Of a DNA stretch of 64,000 nucleotides, positions 1-10,741 are shown piece by piece. Below the pieces are notes generated by a model. That model saw nothing but the letters and a program-made list of their open reading frames with translations, made no database searches and was not told where the DNA came from. The stretch lies in assembly GCA_013180625.2 (NCBI GenBank), contig SNVD02009822.1, forward strand, positions 310,001-374,000. The letters are read 5' to 3'. The translations under genes were made by a program, and so were the position numbers. Position 1 is the stretch's first letter; the number at the start of each line of letters is the position of its first letter. This DNA is from Boswellia sacra (lineage: Eukaryota; Streptophyta; Magnoliopsida; Sapindales; Burseraceae).

Positions 1-270
1 TGCATGATTTCTAATTCAAATTAAGCATAATAGCAAACACAAACCTAATCTAAATGTTACAAACATGTGTTTTGATTCAATCTTTCAATAGCAAAATAGA
101 ATTTCACTTTTAAACCTTAACAAATTATAACACAAAAAATTATTTACAAATTGAAATAAACTAAACCGAATTAAATCATTAACCAATGCAAACACAATAT
201 TTCAAGCCTTAACACAATTTCATATAAATTTAACATAAAACCTCATTGGAAGATTCGAAATATTTGAATT
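1..270. other. AT-rich sequence, no recognisable feature
   Basis: No open frame, repeat or RNA signature stands out. It may be the outer part of the copia LTR whose 3' end lies near position 470, but I could not find its 5' boundary. Confidence 0.3.
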
Positions 271-472
271 ACTAATTTTTAGGATAACTCTGCCTAGTTT
301 ATTTCTGGAAATTATCTGTTACTGTATTTTAGTTTATCTATTTTTAAATTTGTATTTTATCATACTAGGTCTAGAGATTATCTGATTAGAAAAGTCGGAT
401 ACCTATATATTGCACTAGCCTTTGGCTAGGTGTAGACTGAAAAATAAAGAAGCTATTCCACATATGTGTTTA

Positions 473-484
473 TGGTATCAAAGC
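473..484 (+). promoter_or_regulatory. Primer binding site (tRNA-iMet type)
   Basis: TGGTATCAAAGC lies just downstream of an LTR-like tail. It differs by one base from the TGGTATCAGAGC found at 26284 in a bounded copia element in this window. It marks the orientation and start of the internal region. Confidence 0.6.
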
Positions 485-1136
485 TAGGTTTTGGCTTTTA
501 GATTTGTTTCTTTGTGGTCTACTAGTTTTTTAAGATGTCTTCATCTGGTGATGTCACAATCTAGTTCTAGTTCTAAAGCAAATTAACGAGTAGGACAAAC
601 TTCTGTCGATGATAAAACCTTCACTTCAAATCACTACTCATAAACTAGATAGACTGGACTATCTTTAATAGTCCTAATCCATAAAAATGTTTATCACTAG
701 GCAGGAAAAAATTTGCTACTTGACTGGAAGTAAAAAAAAAAACTATAAAAAAATTAGGTGGCTTTTTGCACTTGGGAAATGGAGTAAGCCATGTTGATGG
801 CTAGGTTGATTAACTCAATGGAGCTCATTATTGGTCAAAGCTATCTCTTTCTCTCTCCACTACCAAGGAAAAATGGGATGTTGTGGCTGAAACCTACTCC
901 TATAAAGGTAATGTAGCTCAAGTTTTTGATATCAGAACTCAATTTAAGGATGATAAGTAGCGGAATGGTGATGTTACTAACTACTACAACCGCATAAAGG
1001 GTCTATGTCTAAAAATAGAGCAATATTGTGAGGTTGAATAGGAGTGCCTGCAGAGAGTGCTCGTTATGCAAAAATTCTAGAGAAGGAGCCTACTTAACAA
1101 ACATCCTGAAGCCAAGGTAATGAGCCCAAGGAATTC

Positions 1137-1440
1137 ATGCATAGTTCTGAGGCTGCCACAAAAGCGCTACATCAAAAAGTACATGCCCCCCAAGCAAGGG
1201 TGCTGGAAGTCTTGGCTAAGATTGAAACTTGGATGGAGGAGCTGAGTAAGGCATTAAAGGACACGAAGGCTAAGGTAGCCTTGTGTAAATGGTTGGTGGC
1301 AAGTGGTGCTACGGTAGCGTGACCAACGCTTGCTATTTCGCAGGTTGAAGCCCTTAAACTCAAGGAGTATTTTGGTAAGAGGGACATGCTAATCATAACT
1401 CAAAATTTTTTAGAGGTGTTGATAAATTTTCCAATCCTAA
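1137..1440 (+). pseudogene. Gag-like coiled-coil fragment of a retrotransposon
   Basis: The open stretch 1137-1322 encodes a heptad-rich peptide ending in LCKWLVASG. After one stop the same frame continues with QVEALKLKEYFGKRD. A coiled coil ending in this way, followed by a segment mentioning a framed element core, resembles the N-terminal gag region of some plant LTR retrotransposons. It is short, has no flanking domains and is cut at 1512 by the solo LTR insertion. It could equally be the continuation of the copia gag fragment upstream. I infer a retroelement origin and assign no host function. Confidence 0.35.
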
Positions 1441-1840
1441 TAAAGCCTTTTAGGCTAATCAAAACAATGATGAACAACATGCTGAATCTAGTGGCATAAA
1501 CTCTCAATTATTTGTTGACCCAGGTATGGCAACCCAAGAGGGGGGGTGAATTGGGTTTTTATTTATAAGAACTGATTTATAAAACTTTTCTTGAAAGATC
1601 AAAATTAGTTCACTCTTTCTTTGAGAATAAAGGTGAAGAAGATGAAATTAGAAGTTATTAAAGATGCAATCAAGAGAATACAATAATGAACAATCACAAG
1701 TGCAAGTAAATATAAAGAGATAGGGATAGCGAGAGTGCAAACTCAATTTACGTGGTTCGGCAAACCTTGCCTACGTCCACGGGCTCCTAGCTCCACGAGC
1801 TAAGCTTTCCACTAAGTTGTAGAAATCTTTACAACTTGCT

Positions 1841-2121
1841 TGATGAACAACCTCACCAAGACTTTTTCTTTCAACTCTTAATAACACCACACCAAGAGTT
1901 CTTCTTGATGAACAACCTCACCAAGGCAACTTCCTTCAACTCTTGATAACACCACACCAAGAGTTCTTCTTGATGAACAACCTCACCAAGGCAACTTCCT
2001 TCAACTCTTGATAACACCACACCAAGAGTTCTTCTTGATGAACAACCTCACCAAGGCAACTTCCTTCAACCCTTGATAAGACCACACCAAGAGTTCTTCT
2101 TGATGAACAACCTCACCAAGG
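1841..2121. repeat. 65-bp tandem repeat inside the solo LTR
   Basis: The word GAGTTCTTCTTGATGAAC starts at 1896, 1961, 2026 and 2091, an exact 65-bp spacing. A diverged first unit lies at 1841-1895. The central units differ by only one or two bases, so the array expanded recently relative to the LTR. Confidence 0.9.
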
Positions 2122-2440
2122 AAAGAGTTTTCTCAAGGATAACTTTTATCCTTTACAAGATGATCTCACTCTCACCACAATACAAGAACAAAAAAAATTT
2201 TTACAACAAAAGTACAACTCTCTTCAAAGAATAGATAAAGAATATTAAAGATCTCTAAACTTGATATTTCTCTTATTTGTGGCTTGATAGATTCTTGTCT
2301 CTTCTTCTTCTTGAATGCATGGGAGAAGGGCTCCTTTTATAGGCAAATGGGATGAACTTAATCAAGTGAAGACACCAACTCCAAAGTTTCTGCCCATCAT
2401 AAAAACTGTAATCTTGTCTAGCATTTTTATCAATGTTTTG

Positions 2441-3190
2441 TTTGAAATTTGAAAATATTTAAAACATAAAATATCTGTATATTTAAAAAAGCTTTCCAAC
2501 GCATCAAGAACCAAGTCATTTGGATATCTGTAGCTCAAGATATGACCAAAAAACCATTCAGTGCTCATGTGACTTGATTTTTCTTCCATGTGTCAGTCCA
2601 CCGACTTGCATGTGTATTATGCTGGCCTTCTGTTTGAAATTTGAATTTATTCAAACACTATGAAATCTGCTCCATTGAGTCATCTTTCCAATGCCATAAG
2701 AATCAAATCATTTGGATATCTCTAACTCAAGATATGGATAAAAAATCATTCAGTGCTCAAATGAGTTGATTTTTCTTCTCTGTGTCAGTCCACCGAATTC
2801 CATGTCAATTATGTCAGTCTTCTGTTTGAAATTTGAATTTCTTCAAAACATATAAAATGTGATTCATTAAGTCTTCTTTCCAATGCCATAAGAATCAAGT
2901 CATTTTGATTTTTGTAGCTCAAGATATGTCTAAAAGAGTTTTCAGTGCTCATGTCAGCTGATTCCATTTGTCTTTCAATTTGCATGATGATTTGGACAAC
3001 CTTACACTTGAAATTTGAATTCCTTTAAAACATATGAAATGTTATAAATTGAGTAAGCTTTCCAAAGGCTTAAGAATCACGTTATTTGGACATTTGTAGA
3101 GAAATATATGACTAATTGATTGAACATTACTCATGTGTCATATTCCTTGAATCAAACCTTGTTCTTAAACTTTGGTGCCTTTAACATGTA
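2441..3190. repeat. ~192-bp degenerate tandem repeat inside the solo LTR
   Basis: TTTGAAATTTGAA recurs at 2441, 2633, 2825 and about 3007 (spacing 192, 192 and 182). Each unit also carries CTTTCCAAYGC, AAGATATG and TTCAGTGCTCA in the same order. The copies are much more diverged than those of the 65-bp array. Confidence 0.85.
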
Positions 3191-3357
3191 GTCTTCTCCT
3201 TAGCTTCAACACTTCATTTTAATAAGCCTCTTCTTGATTTTAAAATTATTTCAATGATCTTACTCTTGCACATAAATAAACATGTTAGTAAATCTCAATT
3301 AATCAATGTGTATTGTTATCATCAAAATTATCATGTAGCCTTAGGGCTAACATTATT

Positions 3358-3848
3358 TACATGAGGAATTATTTAAAGAAGACTCCAACTTAATAAAATC
3401 ATACTTTACCTGCTCCTTGTCTTTTCTAACAATTTGTAAAGCTAGTATAATAGCTTTATTTTTCCTGAACATTCAAGAAGGCAGCACAATCCTATGTAGC
3501 AATAGTGGCAACATATGCTGGCTGGTCCAGAGATATGTCATGTCTTATATCTAGTAAATGTGTTCGCAATTCACCAAGTTTCTACAAAATGGAGATCCAC
3601 CTATCAAAGCTTTCCTTTGGCCATTTGCAATCAACTTTGTCGAAACTGTCGAAGTATCATAAAAAATACAACCAAAATAATGCTTCCTATCACCAGAAAT
3701 TAGTACATTGCCACCACTATTGTTAGATTAACCCATAGTGCTAACCTCTAATTGCATTGAAAAGTACCTTGAAGCTCTATTATAAGAACAAACTTTTTAA
3801 TACATCATTGAATAATGTTTATGTTGTTTTGAATTTGCCACAAGGTGC
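3358..3848. other. No gene recognised
   Basis: Two overlapping plus-strand frames of 60-70 codons lie at 3505-3726 but show no motif, and neither has a homologue I recognise. This may be residual retroelement sequence on the far side of the solo LTR insertion. Confidence 0.3.
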
Positions 3849-3856
3849 TATATTTG

Positions 3857-4729
3857 TAGGGGTGGGAACTGATAAGTTTAGTGCGAATTAGTTCTAATCG
3901 AATCGAACCAAACATCTATTAATTTTCAAGAATTTCAAACCACATCGAGCCGATGATAAAGTGAAATTGAACCAGACCACTTCTCAAATTTGTCAGTGTG
4001 GTTCGATTATGCTTGTATTAGTTTATCAACAAATTTGTCAATAGAAAAAAAAAATTGTTCGGAATATATAATTCTCAAGTTTCAAGAATAAATAAAAAAA
4101 TAAAAATGGTTTCAGAAAAAGAAATCAAACGTGTTTTCTAGCCACAAATCCCTGTTGATGTGTTGATGGAATCTACAATTATAGGTGACAAGATTGTTCA
4201 AGATGATGATTGAATGAGAAAAAGGCTTTGTTTAAGACTTAAAGATGATATGCTTAGGTTAGAGTTGCAAAGCGGCTAGGTTTGAAGGTGAAGATTGAAC
4301 ATGAAAAGGTTGGTTCAGAGTTTTGCAAAGATGGCAGTGTTTGGGTTACAAGGAGAGAGACAATTGAACTTGGAAGTCTAGGGTTAGGAGTAATTTGTTT
4401 TTATAGAGCCTTACTGTAGTTTGTACTCTTGACTAATATCTAAGGTGACACTCATAAAAAAATTTAAGAGTAATAAAACCGGTTCAGTTAGATTCTTATG
4501 GTTTGAGAAAACTTAAACCGCAAACCAAACCAAACCGAATGTTTTACACATTTCTCAAACTAATTGGTTTACTTTAATTATGGTTTGAGCAAAATTAAAT
4601 TGTAAACCAAACCAAATCGAACCGGTTGTTTTAAACATTTCTCAAACTAATTGGTTTACTTTACCCAAGGAAAACTGAATCAGTTAGTTTACTGGTTTGG
4701 AAGTTCACTAGTTTTTTGGCCCACCTCTA
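3857..4729. mobile_element. hAT-type non-autonomous element (AACCRAACC subterminal repeats)
   Basis: The left tip is TAGGGGTGGGAACTG and the right tip reads inward as TAGAGGTGGGCC, an imperfect terminal inverted repeat of the hAT tip type. Flanks are TATATTTG (3849-3856) and TATATGCG (4730-4737), an 8-bp target duplication matching at six of eight positions. The interior has no coding capacity and is filled with GGTTTGG/CCAAACC iterations, including a near-duplicate of about 100 bp in its right third. Length is 873 bp. Confidence 0.7.
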
Positions 4730-4744
4730 TATATGCGTTTCCAA

Positions 4745-5060
4745 GCTTCTTGATATTTTCCCTTATAGGGGTCAAAATTAAAAATATCTAAACAAAGGGG
4801 TGGAATTATATTCTCTCCTAAGGTGTTATAGTCATTTGCCAAAGTCCTAGGTCCTTCTAAAGACTTCGTTTAGGGGTCAAAGGTTCAATATATAAATAGT
4901 TAGGTGGAATTGACATTCGCCTCTAGGGTGCTACATGAATTTTCAAATGTTTTGGGATGTACATTAATTTTCCCATATGGGGTCAAAATGTGAAATATTT
5001 AAAAATTGGGTGGAATTAATACTCTCTACAAGAGCACTATACACTGCGCTCTTTTTTGAA
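4745..5060. repeat. Degenerate ~115-bp tandem repeat
   Basis: Three diverged copies share the words GGGGTCAAA, GGTGGAATT and CTCT..AGRGYRCTA. Similar wording recurs at about 7860-8070, so the unit is dispersed as well as tandem. No gene is associated with it. Confidence 0.55.
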
Positions 5061-5129
5061 TTATGTGTTTTTGTTTCCAAAATGATTTGGAAAATGAATT
5101 TCTATGATTTGGAGAATGTATTTTAAGTA

Positions 5130-5325
5130 AAGGAAATGTGTTTGAAAATGAATCCGTAAAATGCAAATTTGAAAAATGGTTTTAAGAATATGTGTTTGGA
5201 AATGAATTCCTGAACTAAAATTTTGAAAATAAAAACAAGATATGTGTTTGGAAATGAATCATTAAAATCAAATTTTGAAAATAAAAATATAAAATGCGTT
5301 TGGAAATGAATCCAAAACACTTGTT
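5130..5325. repeat. 52-54-bp tandem repeat
   Basis: ATGTGTTTGRAAATGAAT or a close variant begins at 5136, 5190, 5242 and 5294. Four units with modest divergence lie in non-coding DNA. Confidence 0.75.
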
Positions 5326-5394
5326 CTTACAAATTGTATAAATAAATGGATTATTAACAAATAATATTTTAAACTAAATGCATGCTCCCATTAT

Positions 5395-6480
5395 ACATAT
5401 TATTAGGGATAATATCATTAACCTCCCCTGAACTTTGCCGTAATATCACGCGGAAAGCCTCTTATGTGTAAATATTAGCGCGATACCAAGCCTTTGCATT
5501 TTCGTATCAGTCAACCCCAACTCACGATTTTTGTTTGTTTTCAAATTGACGGAGCAGGGTATTTACGTAAAATTACATGGTTTGTTAATGATACTTTTGC
5601 CTTCTGGTGTGTTTTGTAATCTCTTTTAGCTATTTTTGTGTATATGCTGTAAAGGCAAAACTTAAAAATCTGTTAATGGTTTGTTAATGATAGAAGATGT
5701 TGTTTAGCCAATAGTGTGCTCAAGTTACAACATGTTGTTTAGCCAATTGTATGATCAAGTTTTTTAATTTTATTTAAAAATACATTTTATTTAATTTATT
5801 TAATTTACGATAATATAAAATCCGACACTCGACATCATGAAATCCGACACTGGACAATATAAAATTCGACACTCGATGGAATCCGACACTCAATATCATG
5901 AAATCCGACACCCAACATCATGAAATTCGACACCCGACATCATGAAATCCGACACCCGACATCATGAAATCCGACAATCGACAATATAAAATCTAACACT
6001 CGATGGAATCCAACACTCGACATCATAAAATCCGACACCCAACATCATGAAATCCGACACTGAACAATATAAAATCCGACACTCGATGGAATCTGACACT
6101 CAACATCATGAAATCCGACACCCAACATCATGAAATCCGACACCTGACATCATGAAATCCGACACTCGACAATATAAAATCCGACACTCGACATCATGAA
6201 ATCCAACACTCGATAGCATAGAATCCGACACTCGACAATATAAAATCTGACACCCGACGATGTCAAGTCGTGTCGGATTCACAACCGACACTCGATATCA
6301 GTCTATTTTTGAAGACATTGCATCCGACACTCGACACTCACATGTCGAGTTGTGTCGAACTATATCCAGTGCATCGAGTTTTGTCAAGCGTTTTGGCAAG
6401 TTGCTTATTTTAGCTTTGTTTTTTGTCTTTCTGCATCATATTTAACTATAGTGCTTACTATAAATGTGTTTAGTTATGAA
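5395..6480 (+). mobile_element. MULE-related fragment with CGAC-rich array
   Basis: From about 6255 to 6470 the sequence parallels 58190-58320 of the large Mutator element: GTCGAGTTGTGTCGA, then a GCGTT..GGCA..TTGC run, then a T-rich stretch with a TCATATTT word followed by CTATA. Upstream lie a 22-bp CGAC-rich array and a stretch starting at about 5400 that reads like a DNA-transposon end. No transposase or protease domain is present. I infer a truncated relative of the 51.9-63.2 kb element; the outer boundaries are uncertain. Confidence 0.5.
5815..6260. repeat. 22-bp CGAC-rich minisatellite
   Basis: About twenty imperfect copies of a unit like CATGAAATCCGACACTCGACAT, some with ACAATATAAA replacing the CATCATGAA half. 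The array keeps short frames open on both strands, but these are products of the repeat and not genes. The CGACACTCGA core is the same word that fills the TIRs of the MULE. Confidence 0.85.
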
Positions 6481-7114
6481 AAGATGTAAATTACCCAATG
6501 CCCGTGATATATGTTGGCACTTTGCGTTTGTGGGGAGTGACTAGCTAATAGAAGGCCAAGTGCAATTTAATTATAGTAGCAACAGCAGAACATACTTCGA
6601 AAGCTTAGGTGCTAGTAATTTTGATAATTAATTGATAACAAGAACCTCAAATTTTGATAATTAATTGATAAGAAGAACCTCAAATAAACGAGTATTTTGA
6701 ACATTTTGACTTGTCAAGTTAATAGAAGATGCAAGGATTTGATACTGATATTAAGTTATTTAAAAATGAAAAAATTTTAGCTGGTATAAAATGGACAAAA
6801 AGGCATTACACGTGAAACATTCTACTCAATATTCACAAAATCAATCTGAATTTTTATGCTAATCCATTACAAAAGAAACCCATCCAATTAATTTTCACAA
6901 ACACACCAATTAAATTAATCGCAACCCGTCCAAACCATTTACAAACACTGCATATGAAATTAATCGCAACCAGTAGCACAACACTACCGTTCCACCAATT
7001 AATTTCAAAAGAAACCCAAAATCCACCTTAATTCAGCCATCATCTTCATTTTTTTACAAAAAAAAAAAAATTCAATACAGCAACAACCCATCCACTTTCT
7101 AGCAAGCAGCATCC
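6480..7114. other. No gene recognised
   Basis: AT-rich DNA with a short local duplication of TTTTGATAATTAATTGATAA near 6619-6672 and a poly-A run near 7060. No coding or RNA signature was seen. Confidence 0.3.
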
Positions 7115-7412
7115 ACTACCACCAACAAAAACACCTAAATCACCTCTGCACTGCCATAAAATTACCCAAAAAACCAGCAACCACACCAACGTTACCTCAC
7201 ACCAATCGCCGTGGGTTTGAGTTGAGCAGGTCGGAGTACTTGGAAAGCAATGTGTCGGAGTACACTACCACCAACAAAAACACCTAAATCACCTCTGCAC
7301 TGCCATAAAATTACCCAAAAAACCAGCAACCACACCAACGTTACCTCACACCAATCACCGTGGGTTTGAGTTGAGCAGGTCGGAGTACTTGGAAAGTAAT
7401 GTGTTGGAGACT
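7115..7412. repeat. 149-bp tandem duplication, nearly identical copies
   Basis: The segment starting ACTACCACCAAC at 7115 is repeated at 7264. The word GTGGGTTTGAG lies at 7211 and 7360, giving exactly 149 bp. I see about three or four mismatches between the copies, all transitions, so the duplication is recent. Confidence 0.9.
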
Positions 7413-9337
7413 GCTAGGCTTCGAGTTTGTTGACAATGGAAGTGGAGAAGGTGCTGAAGGTAATGGAAAACGTGACGATTCTGGTGACAGTGGAAGTGGT
7501 AAGGCCATCCGAATCTCGGGCGTCGATGGGTAAGGGGATGATGACGAGGCTGGCGATGATGGCAAAGAAGATGGAGAGGAGCTGCTAGGCTTGTGAGGTG
7601 AGCACCGGTGGAGAAGGAGAGGAGAGATGAGGAGGCGAGATGAGAGGTAGAGAGGAAACTAAAAAACGATCCCTAATTTAGGTAAATTGGGGACACTGCT
7701 TATATATTTGGGGACAAAATCATGGGTAAAAATGAAAATACATGAGTTTTATGAAAATGAAATTTGGAAACATAAAAGCACAAGTATCCCATGAATTCTA
7801 TTAGGTTGGAAACGGAAAATGTTGGAATGGAAACGTAAAAGAACACAGCCATAGTAATTTTTCGAAGTTTTGGGACCTTCTTGATAAGTTTCCTGTAGGT
7901 ATCGGAAAAATATATAAACAACTGGTGTGGATTGGACATTCAGCGCTCCGGTGCTACATGAGGTTTTCCAAGGATTTGAACCTTCTTTATTTTTTTCTCA
8001 TAGAGGGTTTAAAAAATTTTCTAACCATCTAGGGTATAATAATATTTGCCTCCGGGTTGTTGTATGTGTTTTCATCAGAGTTAGTTTAGTTACGTGGGAT
8101 TTGGTTAAAACTAAGAGAGAAACCCATCTCGGTGTCGCATATGAATTTGAAGTAAAAGACAAACAATTTTGGATCTGATGGAAAATAGAATATGGTTTTA
8201 ATTTGATGAGATAAGAGTGAAAGTGACTGACCGGAAGACTTACGCTGCGGGTGTTGCTCAAGAAGCATTTACATAGGATTTCATCTTTAAGTTATTTTAC
8301 TACAAGAAAAATCCTTTTCAATGAAGAAATGTTGAAGATGGTTGTTGGTGGAACACGACCTGCAGTACTGCAGCATATATATTAACAAAAGTTCCTAACA
8401 AACTAATTAATCAATCATTTCCCACTCCCAGATAAGATTGGCTAACTTTAATTTCTTCATTAATGAAAGGATTGTTCTTGCACTTCGCAGAAATGTTCAA
8501 TCTTATCTTATGTGAATTTTTTTTTTCAAATATTGTGATTTAGGAGCTTTAGTTGAAGATTTGCGGCATGAAACTTTGTTGAATTTGAGAAAGAGTTAGT
8601 TAATTTGAATCCGCTTTGAGTTTATCAAGTACGTGAGAAAGTGGAATTTTTTGCAGGAGAAATTGGCTTTTATTTTATTTTTTTTCCTGTAGATGCTAAA
8701 AGCTCCAAGTCAGCATTCACATTGCAAGTGATTAGTTTACTTGGCTTAAAATTTACATGCATTGATTATGTGGGATAGCTAAGCATTCTTTGTCTGGAAT
8801 TGGTGTTTGGGCTACATTTAAATTTATATACTCTTCAATAAAAACAACTTTTTTGACTGATGGGTGATTGTTACTAGCTGATCAAATAAACTACAAAAAT
8901 TTGCTAAATGCTATGCACTGCTAGTTACAAACCTACCTACATGTATAGTTTAAAACATGTTTAGTTATTTTTAGATGTTTTTCCTCTGATCTCTTATTCG
9001 ATTTTCTAGTTATAGTTTTTGGTACCATCGATCATTCCTAAAATGAACTTTTCTTTCAATCATTACACCAGTTAATAATCCTTGCTGCTCTAAGTCTCAA
9101 GTTTTGCTCACTTCTATTTTAATCTTCTTTTAATTTGGTATACTATCCAGTTTGTTTTGTATCTTTGTTCCTAGAAGCTTATATTCTTTTGGTAAGAGTT
9201 GAACCAACGTATGGCTCTTCGATTTGCAGATATATGATATATCCCCTTTGAGGTGACTTGATCCTTTTTTTCTTTTTCTTATTTTTTAAGTTGCTGTGCA
9301 TGTACAAAATTTTATTTGGCTTCTAGCTGTTAAAGAT
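7413..9337. other. No gene recognised
   Basis: About 1.9 kb of AT-rich DNA. Positions 7860-8070 echo the ~115-bp repeats of 4745-5060. Short open frames of 60-87 codons on both strands between 7700 and 8270 overlap one another and carry no motif. Confidence 0.35.
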
Positions 9338-9342
9338 ATATA

Positions 9343-10195
9343 TGATATCTAGAAGTATAAAGTTATGTGCAATATAACAGTTAATTGCAAAGTAAAATGA
9401 CACAAGAGGATTTTACATGGTTCAGCTATAAAACCTACATCCACGGACAGTTTTAGAGCTGCAATTCACTAAGTTCTTGTTTCTATAATCTTTAGGATCG
9501 TTTACAGTGCTGACTCACTCTTACACACTGACCTAATCTTTATAAGAAAAAATCCTGCCAAAATCTTAAACTCTAGTGACACTGCCCACTCTCTGTCGCT
9601 AATAGCTTAAAAACACACTGTTAAGTAATGTATAACCACAATGGCTGACATTGAATTACATAAATACTCAATTCACAAGTTCTTTCAAGGGTAAACTAAC
9701 TCAGACAAACCTAATTGAAATTGATGTATGATCGCAATCTCTCATACATGAATAAAACACTTATACAATAAAATCAAAGAAGCATTCCCTATTTTGCGTT
9801 GACGCTCTCCTTCTAACTATTGGAATGCCGTAACATACACACCCCATATATAAGTTATGTAAAAATAACATTATATATAGTGTGATACCCGATTGTAAAA
9901 TCCTATAAAATCTCAATCAAACTCAAATTAGGATAAAGAACAATACTTTAGGAAGTGATATAAGTAATCTCCTAAATGAAATAGGACATATATAAATATA
10001 CTCCTAATTTAACTAGGATACATCAAATAATGTCCTAATCTAAAGAGATATTCATTATGAATTAAGTACTTCCTAAATTATACTTCTAGAAACAGTAAAA
10101 TAAGAAACAATATAACATTCTAGTTTTATCTATAAGTTGGCCAAAACAATCATGTGCATGGCACATGCACGAGTGTCACATGTTGACACCAACCA
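9343..10195 (-). repeat. 3' LTR of the SIRE-like element
   Basis: Matches 19138-19974 throughout. It contains the TTTTACATGGTTCAG...CATCCACGG core near 9413-9446. Its left edge (TGATATCT) abuts the ATATA target duplication. Confidence 0.9.
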
Positions 10196-10209
10196 TCTCC
10201 CCTTTTTTG
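10196..10209 (-). promoter_or_regulatory. Polypurine tract of the SIRE-like element
   Basis: Read on the minus strand, AAAAAAGGGGAGA directly precedes the 3' LTR, the position and composition expected for the plus-strand primer of reverse transcription. Confidence 0.8.
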
Positions 10210-10741
10210 GCAACTTGTGATGACAACACTAAAATGTTTCTAATCAAAGAATAGCACACAAATATAAGTCCAAAACGACTATAAGCAATCATGATCTATC
10301 AAACAAAAAGTGACATACTTAAAGAAATAACAACTGTGCAGTTATAAACCACATAACAAAATAAGTCATAACAGAAAAATGTCTCAAATGTAAATATCCT
10401 GCAAAACAAAAAACAAAGTTAAGTTGACAAACCTATCAAACAACATCAATCAAAGCATTATCAGAGCTAATAAAAAAATGTGACAAAGACATCAAACAAA
10501 TTAAATATGCACTCAAAACATTATAAAGTAGAACCTGAAAAGGAACAAAGTGAAAACACAAGTCATAAAGTCAAAGTCATAAAGCAGTTCGAATTCAAAT
10601 AGAAGATTCCCCCTAAATAACTACCCTTGAAGTCAAGTAGAAAAGTAGAATCAGTTCTAATCAGTTCAAACAAGAATATTAGAAACCTTCTTCTCCCCCT
10701 TGTTTTTATAATAAGTTCAAAAAAAAAAAAAAGAAAGAACA
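10210..10741. other. 3' untranslated internal region of the SIRE-like element
   Basis: AT-rich sequence between the extra ORF and the polypurine tract. No open frame or motif was seen. Confidence 0.5.

Larger units (their letters stand above)
281..1512 (+). mobile_element. Decayed Ty1-copia LTR end with gag fragment
   Basis: A promoter-like CTATATATTG at about 403-412 and an LTR-like tail are followed at 473-484 by TGGTATCAAAGC, one base from the classic tRNA-iMet primer binding site of plant copia elements. A gag start (ATG at 535) follows. Behind it, at about 905-1040, gag-like residues can be read (FDIRTQFKDD, then NYYNRIKGL), with several stops and frame changes. This is how UBN2-type copia gag proteins look. 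No integrase or reverse transcriptase follows, so only the 5' end survives. The solo LTR at 1513 interrupts what remains. The element is certainly non-functional; its lineage is not clear. Confidence 0.6.
1513..3352 (-). mobile_element. Solo LTR, long copia (SIRE-like) type
   Basis: On the minus strand the sequence begins TGTTAGCCCTAAGG at the right edge and ends GGGTCAACA at the left edge, so it has the TG...CA ends of an LTR. It is flanked by a perfect 5-bp target duplication TTATT (1508-1512 and 3353-3357). No internal region or second LTR is present, so it is a solo LTR left by recombination between two LTRs. It holds ACGTGGTTCGG near 1751 followed by a CTACGTCCACGG block, a core shared with the SIRE-like LTRs at 9343 and 19138. 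Much of its 1840-bp length comes from two internal tandem arrays. Confidence 0.85.

Noticed and set aside
5815..6260. CRISPR-like appearance of the 22-bp array
   Set aside because: There are no unique spacers; repeats are contiguous and degenerate, and the DNA is from a plant.
8080..8270. Small overlapping frames at 7927-8268 on both strands
   Set aside because: They overlap one another and a degenerate repeat, and carry no motif or start context.
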